Source of the DNA: Chloroflexota bacterium
Lineage (GTDB): Bacteria; Chloroflexota; Limnocylindria; Limnocylindrales; CSP1-4
Direction of reading: 5' to 3'
Length of the DNA: 27,436 nt
Assembly: GCA_021785115.1 (NCBI GenBank)
Contig: JAJYGO010000343.1
Coordinates: forward strand, 1-27,436
Below the pieces are notes generated by a model, which worked only from the letters and a program-made list of their open reading frames with translations, did no database searches and was not told the origin of the DNA. Within the stretch, counting starts at the first letter, position 1; each line of letters opens with the position of its first letter. The position numbers and the translations under genes were made by a program. Shown here piece by piece: positions 22,862-27,436 of this stretch.

Positions 22862-22977
22862 AGTGGCCACTGATCTGCGGTGGGCGTGCGGCCGCCCCAG
22901 GGATCCCGGCCCCAGCGCGGTTTCGACCCGACCTTGTGCGAGGGCCCATACTAGGCACCGCCTGCGCGACAGCAGAG

Positions 22978-23667
22978 GTGACCGGACCTGTCCAGACCAG
23001 ATTTCCGCGGGATGGCCTCCCGCCGGTGTCCGAGGAGCGTGACCTCGCGTCCGTCTTCGCCCGCCTGGTCGCGAACGAGCCGCGCCCGGTGGGGCCCGGC
23101 CGCCATCACGGGACCCACGGCGCGGACGATCCGGAGCCCCTGCCCGCTGCCGCGACGATCGCGGCGGCGGCGGAGGCCGGGCGCCGGCGATTGACCGGGA
23201 GGCGCCTGCGACGTCGGATGGTGCGTCTCCTGCGCGCCCAGCTCGACGCGCAGCAGGTCTGGCTGGGGATCGCCGCGTACTTCGACCGAGACGGGCTCGG
23301 AGGGCTCGCCGGTCTCTTCCGGGAAGGATCCGGCGAGCATGGTCGCCGGGCTGCCGAGACGATGCGGTACCTCGCCGCCCGCGACGTGGCCTTCGACCTG
23401 CCGGCCGTCGGGGCGGCGCCGACCCACTATCGGTCGGCCGCGCTCGCCGTCGGCGTGGCCCTCGAGCGGGCGATGCAGACCGCGAGGCGCGCGGACGCGG
23501 CTGCGGGCTCCGCGCTGTCCCGACGGGACGTGCGCACGCTGCAGTTCCTGGAGCGATTCGGGGAGCCCGAGGCCGAGCAGGAGCGGCGACTCCGGAAGCT
23601 CATCGCCGTGCTGGCGAGCGGGCTCAACATCTACCAGGCCGAGGCGCTCCTGCGCGAGCCGGCGTAA
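22978..23667 (+). CDS. Ferritin-like protein with an apparently degenerate ferroxidase centre
   Basis: This protein of about 229 residues has a C-terminal four-helix ferritin-like domain (about residues 85-220). AQLDAQQVWLGIAAYFDRDGLGGLAGLFREGS aligns with helix A/B of bacterial non-haem ferritins (family pattern LE-x-x-x-x-LY-x-x-x-x-x-[FW]-x-x-x-GL-x-G), and YLAARDVAFDLPAVGAAP with the B-C loop. The ligands do not hold: family EE-x-x-H is EHGRR here, the helix-A Glu aligns with Gln, and the helix-C Glu with Ala. Only a Glu-rich GEPEAEQE remains in helix D. An Arg-rich N-terminal extension of about 80 residues is unusual. Start is uncertain: GTG at 22978 was chosen over GTGs at 22936 and 23026. 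Role in iron storage is doubtful. Confidence 0.72.
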   Translation: MTGPVQTRFPRDGLPPVSEERDLASVFARLVANEPRPVGPGRHHGTHGADDPEPLPAAATIAAAAEAGRRRLTGRRLRRRMVRLLRAQLDAQQVWLGIAAYFDRDGLGGLAGLFREGSGEHGRRAAETMRYLAARDVAFDLPAVGAAPTHYRSAALAVGVALERAMQTARRADAAAGSALSRRDVRTLQFLERFGEPEAEQERRLRKLIAVLASGLNIYQAEALLREPA

Positions 23668-23671
23668 CGTC

Positions 23672-24790
23672 TCAGCGGCGGATCCGCTCCATGTTGGGCG
23701 GGTGCACCAGCACGTCGACCGCCTCCCGGTCGCCCAGCCCGGCGACCACGACGCGGTTCCGGCCGGTGGCCTTGGCCCGGTAGAGCGCGGCGTCGGCGGC
23801 ATGGAGGAGCACGTCTCCGCTGGCTCCGTGGTCGGGGTACGCGGCCACGCCGAACGACATCGTGACCGGCGGCAGCAGCGCTCCCAGCGGCTCCAGTCGC
23901 TGGGTCTGCAGGCCCTGGCGCAGCGACTCCGCGCGGCGGCGCGTGTCCTCCAGCGTGGCCTTGGGCAGGATGGCGACGAACTCCTCGCCCCCGAACCGGC
24001 ACGCGATGTCCTCGCCCCGGACCGCCCCCTGGAGGAAGCGGCCGACCTGCTGCAGGGCCACGTCGCCCGCGGCGTGCCCGTAGGTGTCGTTGAACTCCTT
24101 CAGGTGGTCGAGGTCGGCCATGATCAGGCCCAGGCTGTAGCCGTCGCGCCTGGCGCGCCGCAGCTCGCGGTCCAGCGACTCCTCCATGTAGCGCCGGTTG
24201 TAGAGCCCGGTGAGCGAATCGCGCGAGGACTGCTCCATCAGGATGCCGCGCACGCGGATGTTCGCCAGGGCGAGCGCCAGCTGCTCGCCCAGGTCGGTCG
24301 CCAGCGCCTCCCGGCGCGCCATGAGGTCGCGGAGGCGACGCTGCTTCACGCGGCGACGCACCTGCAGGTGCAGCACGCCGTAGATGTCGCCCTGGGCCGC
24401 CAGCGGCACGCAGATCAGGCCGGTCTCCACGGGTTCGTCCACGTGCCGGCAGCGGGGCTGGCCGTCGGATGCGTCGATGCGGTGGACCCGCCCCCGGCGC
24501 AGTCCCCAGCAGTCCGAGGGGGCAAAGACCCGCTGCGTGGGCGCCGGGTCGCCCCAGGAGGCGATGGCGACGGCCGCGCTTCGCGTGGTAGTCAGCTCGT
24601 AGAGCGCCCCGGCGTCGCCGTCGAAGAGCGACGGCACGATCCGCCCGACCACGGCGCACACTTCGTCGGGGGTCTGGCTGGCGTGGAGCATCGCGGCGGC
24701 TTCTGCGAGGAGGGACGTCTCGCGAATCTCGCGACGAAGGGCCTTCGCGCGACGGCGGAGCCGCGCGAGGTCCCGCCGCCCGTTGCGCAA
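23672..24790 (-). CDS. GAF-GGDEF diguanylate cyclase
   Basis: This 372-residue soluble protein makes c-di-GMP from two GTP. After a basic helix, a GAF domain spans about 28-180 and could sense a small ligand. A GGDEF domain follows (about 190-360), beginning RDSLTGLYNRRYM, with ADLDHLKEFNDTYGH, the active-site loop RFGGEEF (GGEEF at 267-271) and an I-site RGED five residues before it, implying product inhibition. MSFGVAAYP and ADAALYRAKATGRNRV are standard. Start: TTG at 24790 has a strong SD, GGAGGGAGG, 6 nt upstream and lies about 30 nt after the predicted transcription start; longer in-frame ATG/GTG starts (24823-24838) overlap the -10 box. It converges on the ferritin-like gene with 4 bp between stops. 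Confidence 0.9.
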   Translation of the reverse strand: MRNGRRDLARLRRRAKALRREIRETSLLAEAAAMLHASQTPDEVCAVVGRIVPSLFDGDAGALYELTTTRSAAVAIASWGDPAPTQRVFAPSDCWGLRRGRVHRIDASDGQPRCRHVDEPVETGLICVPLAAQGDIYGVLHLQVRRRVKQRRLRDLMARREALATDLGEQLALALANIRVRGILMEQSSRDSLTGLYNRRYMEESLDRELRRARRDGYSLGLIMADLDHLKEFNDTYGHAAGDVALQQVGRFLQGAVRGEDIACRFGGEEFVAILPKATLEDTRRRAESLRQGLQTQRLEPLGALLPPVTMSFGVAAYPDHGASGDVLLHAADAALYRAKATGRNRVVVAGLGDREAVDVLVHPPNMERIRR

Positions 24791-24825
24791 CGCCTGCCTC
24801 CCTCCACGAAGCCGATGCGGCATGG

Positions 24826-24831
24826 ATCGTA
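24826..24831 (-). promoter_or_regulatory. Candidate -10 box (TACGAT) for the GGDEF gene
   Basis: Minus-strand TACGAT is placed so that transcription would begin near 24819, about 29 nt before the TTG start. It is the same hexamer as before the MBL-fold gene. Confidence 0.4.
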
Positions 24832-24866
24832 GCATCACGCGCAGGCGTGCTCAGCGTCGTTCCGGG

Positions 24867-24892
24867 GTTCCGGTGCGCTGACGCACCGGAAC
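24867..24892. promoter_or_regulatory. 11-bp perfect inverted repeat between divergent genes (possible operator)
   Basis: GTTCCGGTGCG (24867-24877) and CGCACCGGAAC (24882-24892) flank a CTGA centre. It lies between the -10 boxes of the GGDEF gene and the KamD-like gene, within the region that a dimeric regulator could use to control both. Confidence 0.45.
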
Positions 24893-24948
24893 GCGCGGTG
24901 GCCAGCGCCCGTGGTTCCGGGTCGCCGCGTGGTGGTGGTCGGCGCCCG

Positions 24949-24954
24949 TATCAT
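24949..24954 (+). promoter_or_regulatory. Candidate -10 box (TATCAT) for leaderless KamD-like gene
   Basis: TATCAT is followed by 6 nt and then the GTG at 24961, which fits transcription starting at the start codon. There is no SD before that GTG. Confidence 0.5.
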
Positions 24955-24960
24955 GCCGGC

Positions 24961-26538
24961 GTGATCGCACGGTCCGACGGCGACCTCGCCTCCCTCGCGG
25001 ACGACGTGCTGGCGGTGGCGGACGAGCTGGCCGGGAGGCTGGCGCAGACCGCACGGGCCCGCACCAGCCTCGCCTGCCAGCGGGCGATGCTCCGCGCCGT
25101 GGGCGTGACGGGCCTGGCGCCGAATGGACGGCCGCTCGCCATGGAGGTCGTCCAGCGGTTCGCCGGTGGTGCCGGCCGGAGGCTGCAGTCCGGGGTTGCG
25201 CTCCCGTTCGCGCTCGCCGCCCACGAGTACGACCTGGACCCGCAGGACCTGGCGCTCGAGGTGGCGGCGGGTCACGTCGATCTCGCCGCCGAGGCCGAGC
25301 TGCTCCGCGGCAGGTCGCGCTCGGAGCCCGCGCGCGTGCTGCTGGGCGCATGGCTGGCGGCCGCGGATGAGCGGTTCGAGGCCAACCGCGTGGCACGGGC
25401 GGAGCTCGGCAGCCTGCTCGGAAGCCCGCCCACGCCGGGCGTCGCCGTCGAGGTTCGTTCGTTCGATGCGCGCGAGGCGTCAGCGGAAGCAGCCGCACTG
25501 GTGGCGGCAGGCGCGGACCTGGTGCGCGTGCGGGTGCCGCGCGACGGCGAGCTGCGCGACGATCTCGGGGCGGTCGCCGCCGAGGACGACTGGCCGGTGG
25601 GGATCGAGGCGCCGCCGCCCGCGGGGAGCCAGCGGGGGCTCGCGCTCCTGCGGACCGCGCTCGACGAGGCAGGCGCCCGGAACGGACGCTACGCCCGACT
25701 CGCCACCCGGCGCGTGGGCCTCGCCGCACCCGAGCTGGCGGTGGTGGCCGGCTTCGAGCGCGTGGACGCGATCTTCACCGACCCGATGGACGCCATCGCC
25801 GAGTTCGGCGTGGATCCTGACCGTGCCCTGGTGGATCATGCCGCCACGCACGCGCTCCTCCGTCGGACCGGTGCCCGGCTCGTCCTCGGCCCCGGCCCGC
25901 GCGTCCCGGTCGATCGACGGCCGCCGTCCGACGGCGTCGACCCGGCCCGGCCGGACGCGGCGATCGAGTCGGGCTGGGCGCTGGCGCTGCAGGCCCTCAG
26001 CCGTGCCTTCGCGCTGCGGACGGGGATCGCCGAGGATCAGCTCGAGCTGGGTGCGCTGCCGGCGTTCGCGGTGGCCCGCGACCCGGGGATCCGGCCGCTG
26101 GTGGAGGTCGCCCTGCGCGCGCTCCTGTTCCCGGGGCAGCGACTGCTGGTGGACGACCACGTGGCGGCCGCCTGCGGGCCTGCGCTCTCGTCCCGGCTGA
26201 CCTCCTGGTGCGCCGGCGGGGCACCGATCGCCACCGTGGTGGTGGGGGAGGGGGCCGACCGGCTGGCCCGGACGCGCGACCAGCTTCGGGCGGCGACGGC
26301 GGCGGCGGGTGCGCTCGCGACGGCACGTGAGGTGGGCCCGCTGCGGGGCGCCGCGTTCGAGCTCGCGCAGGCGATCCTGGGGGCCGCCCGGGATCTGCTC
26401 GTGCGGATCGACCGGTCGTCGCTGGCCGAGGCGATCGGCCGCTCCGAGTGGCTGGGCACGGGCGGGATCGAGCCGCTGGGTTCGGGCGATCCGGCGAGCG
26501 CCTGGGCCTGGAGCGACGTCGAGCGGGTGGCCGGCTGA
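24961..26538 (+). CDS. Lysine 5,6-aminomutase alpha-subunit (KamD) homologue, active site apparently lost
   Basis: This 525-residue protein is colinear with KamD, the TIM-barrel PLP/B12 subunit of D-lysine 5,6-aminomutase. Landmarks include RAVGVTGL, LDPQDLALEVAAGHVDL, LRTALDEAGARNGRYARL, VGLAAPELAVVAGFERVDAIFTD, DRALVDHAATH and a helical region after IESGWALALQALSRAFALRTGI. Length matches the family (about 515-525). The motifs that contact PLP in the clostridial enzyme are replaced: RTTGQS by VPRDGE, NYCSG by TRRVG, and DALYGILFR by DPMDAIAEF. No B12-binding beta-subunit gene (kamE) follows; the next gene is on the other strand. GTG at 24961 is chosen for its leaderless spacing. It may be a pseudoenzyme or have a new function. 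Confidence 0.78.
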   Translation: MIARSDGDLASLADDVLAVADELAGRLAQTARARTSLACQRAMLRAVGVTGLAPNGRPLAMEVVQRFAGGAGRRLQSGVALPFALAAHEYDLDPQDLALEVAAGHVDLAAEAELLRGRSRSEPARVLLGAWLAAADERFEANRVARAELGSLLGSPPTPGVAVEVRSFDAREASAEAAALVAAGADLVRVRVPRDGELRDDLGAVAAEDDWPVGIEAPPPAGSQRGLALLRTALDEAGARNGRYARLATRRVGLAAPELAVVAGFERVDAIFTDPMDAIAEFGVDPDRALVDHAATHALLRRTGARLVLGPGPRVPVDRRPPSDGVDPARPDAAIESGWALALQALSRAFALRTGIAEDQLELGALPAFAVARDPGIRPLVEVALRALLFPGQRLLVDDHVAAACGPALSSRLTSWCAGGAPIATVVVGEGADRLARTRDQLRAATAAAGALATAREVGPLRGAAFELAQAILGAARDLLVRIDRSSLAEAIGRSEWLGTGGIEPLGSGDPASAWAWSDVERVAG

Positions 26539-26584
26539 GCGACCCCGTCGGCCCGGCGGCCGAGTCCAGGCCGGGGCCAGGCCG

Positions 26585-26673
26585 CGTCAGGCAGCGGCTG
26601 CAGCCTCGATCACGCCGGCCGATCTCGCGGCCCGCCGCGGACCCCGTCAGGCCGTGGCCGCCGCCTCGATCGC
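26585..26673. repeat. 60-bp-offset degenerate repeat of the aminotransferase 3' end
   Basis: CGTCAGGC...GCCTCGATC at 26585-26609 recurs at 26645-26669 with several mismatches. On the minus strand both copies read ATC-GAG-GCN-GCN-GCC ... TGA, so the last codons and stop of the class-III aminotransferase appear duplicated just downstream of it. Confidence 0.45.
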
Positions 26674-27436
26674 GGTGTCAGCCGCCGCCCGCATCACCTC
26701 GGCGATCTCGTCGAGCTGCGCCTCGGTCGTGACGAACGGCGGCCCCACCATGACGATGTCGCCGTCGACGCCGTTGGCGTTGCCGGTGCCCGAGTAGAAC
26801 AGCACGCCCCGGTCGCGGCCGGCCGCGAGCACGCGCTCGGTGACCTGCATCGAGCGCGGGAACGGCTCCCGCGTCTCCCGGTCGGCAACCAGCTCGATGG
26901 CGGCCATCAGGCCCGCCCCGCGGACCTCGCCCACGTGCGGATGTCCGGCGAACGCCCGTTGCATGACGTCGAGCAGCAGGTCGCCCTTGTGGGCGCTCGC
27001 CGCCACCAGGTCCTCTGCGCGCAGGATCCGGAGCACCTCGCGCGCCACGGCCGCACCCACCACCGAGTGCGAGTAGGTGAACCCGTGCACGAAGACGCCC
27101 CGGCGCTGGATCACCTCGTAGACGGATCGGTCGGCCGCGGCGAATCCGAACGGCCAGTACCCCCCGGTGGCGCCCTTGGCGGCGACCAGGATGTCGGGAC
27201 GGACGCCGAAGCGCTCCATGGCGAACCAGTGGCCGGTACGCCCGAAGCCCGTCATCACCTCGTCGGCGATGAGCAGCACCCCGTGCCGGCGGCACACCTC
27301 GGCGATGGCCGGCCAGTACCCCGGCGGTGGCGCCACCACGCCGAGCGTGGCGCCCACGATCGGCTCCGCGACGAACGCGCAGACGCTGCCGGGGCCGGCC
27401 GACTCGATCACGCGGTCAAGTTCGGCGGCCGCATCC
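26647..27436 (-). CDS. Class-III (omega/ornithine-type) aminotransferase, 5' end outside window
   Basis: This C-terminal part of about 263 residues remains in frame to the window edge. It has the fold-type I class-III core: AFVAEPIVGATLGVV, then LIADEVMTGFGRTG (the Asp that binds PLP nitrogen), AAKGATGGYWPFG (Schiff-base Lys), VHGFTYSHSVVGAAVA and GEVRGAGLMAAIEL. The family transfers amino groups of omega-amines, beta-alanine, GABA or pyruvate partners; the FTYSHS pattern suits the omega-amino acid / pyruvate transaminase group. It converges with the KamD-like gene (108-bp gap). A diamine or lysine catabolic link is tempting but unsupported. Confidence 0.9.
   Translation of the reverse strand, partial: DAAAELDRVIESAGPGSVCAFVAEPIVGATLGVVAPPPGYWPAIAEVCRRHGVLLIADEVMTGFGRTGHWFAMERFGVRPDILVAAKGATGGYWPFGFAAADRSVYEVIQRRGVFVHGFTYSHSVVGAAVAREVLRILRAEDLVAASAHKGDLLLDVMQRAFAGHPHVGEVRGAGLMAAIELVADRETREPFPRSMQVTERVLAAGRDRGVLFYSGTGNANGVDGDIVMVGPPFVTTEAQLDEIAEVMRAAADTAIEAAATA

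Noticed and set aside
23672..24790. Hybrid GGDEF-EAL enzyme
   Set aside because: The protein ends about 20 residues after the GGDEF domain, so no EAL phosphodiesterase domain is present.
1..27436. rRNA, tRNA, insertion sequence or phage genes
   Set aside because: I saw no transposase or integrase motifs, no terminal inverted repeats with target duplications, and no tRNA-like or rRNA-like stretch. This is reading by eye, so a covariance search would be decisive for small RNAs.

Overview
The window is one contiguous piece of a very GC-rich bacterial chromosome, with dense genes, strong third-position G/C and frequent GTG/TTG starts. Several promoters are recognisable only by a TANNNT -10 box, and two genes look leaderless. 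This suits a soil or freshwater Chloroflexota lineage (Limnocylindria-like) or an actinobacterium. That placement is inference: there is no rRNA, tRNA or taxonomic marker here.

Region 1 (about 0.5-20.5 kb) is an exopolysaccharide / O-antigen-like cluster of the Wzx/Wzy type, broken into short transcription units on both strands. It holds a VanZ-like protein (561-1133 +), a WbuB-like GT4 (1273-2589 -) and a Wzx-type flippase (2939-4318 -). An ATGA-coupled operon follows: GT2, Wzy/O-antigen ligase, GT4 (4522-8227 +). Next come a WbmS-like polysaccharide deacetylase (8188-9171 -), a GT4 plus asparagine-synthase-like amidotransferase pair (9252-12654 +), a Wzz-type chain-length protein without kinase (12700-13314 -) and a secreted beta-helix protein (13463-14938 -). 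Then a phosphoglycosyl transferase fused to a Cys-rich two-lobed module is translationally coupled to a divergent DegT-fold protein (15403-18146 +). Last are a FemAB/GNAT-like acyltransferase and a DegT sugar aminotransferase (18249-20494 -). Together these cover initiation, sugar tailoring (amination, acylation, amidation, deacetylation), chain assembly, flipping, polymerisation and length control. A tyrosine kinase and an outer-membrane exporter are not in the window.

Region 2 (20.5-27.4 kb) is a set of unrelated housekeeping or accessory genes: a UPF0173-type metallo-beta-lactamase-fold hydrolase (-), a possible leaderless small ORF coupled to a MoaD-MoaE fusion (MoaX type, +), a ferritin-like protein whose ferroxidase ligands look lost (+), a GAF-GGDEF diguanylate cyclase (-), a divergent lysine 5,6-aminomutase alpha-subunit homologue lacking the usual PLP contacts (+), and the 3' part of a class-III aminotransferase (-, cut by the window edge).

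The observations most worth a second look are the Cys-rich module / phosphoglycosyl transferase fusion, the KamD-like probable pseudoenzyme, an exact 43-bp hairpin repeat in two intergenic regions 20 kb apart, an intergenic region with three 16-bp repeats plus a palindrome inside a promoter spacer, and a possible structured leader RNA that hides the ribosome-binding site of the beta-helix gene.
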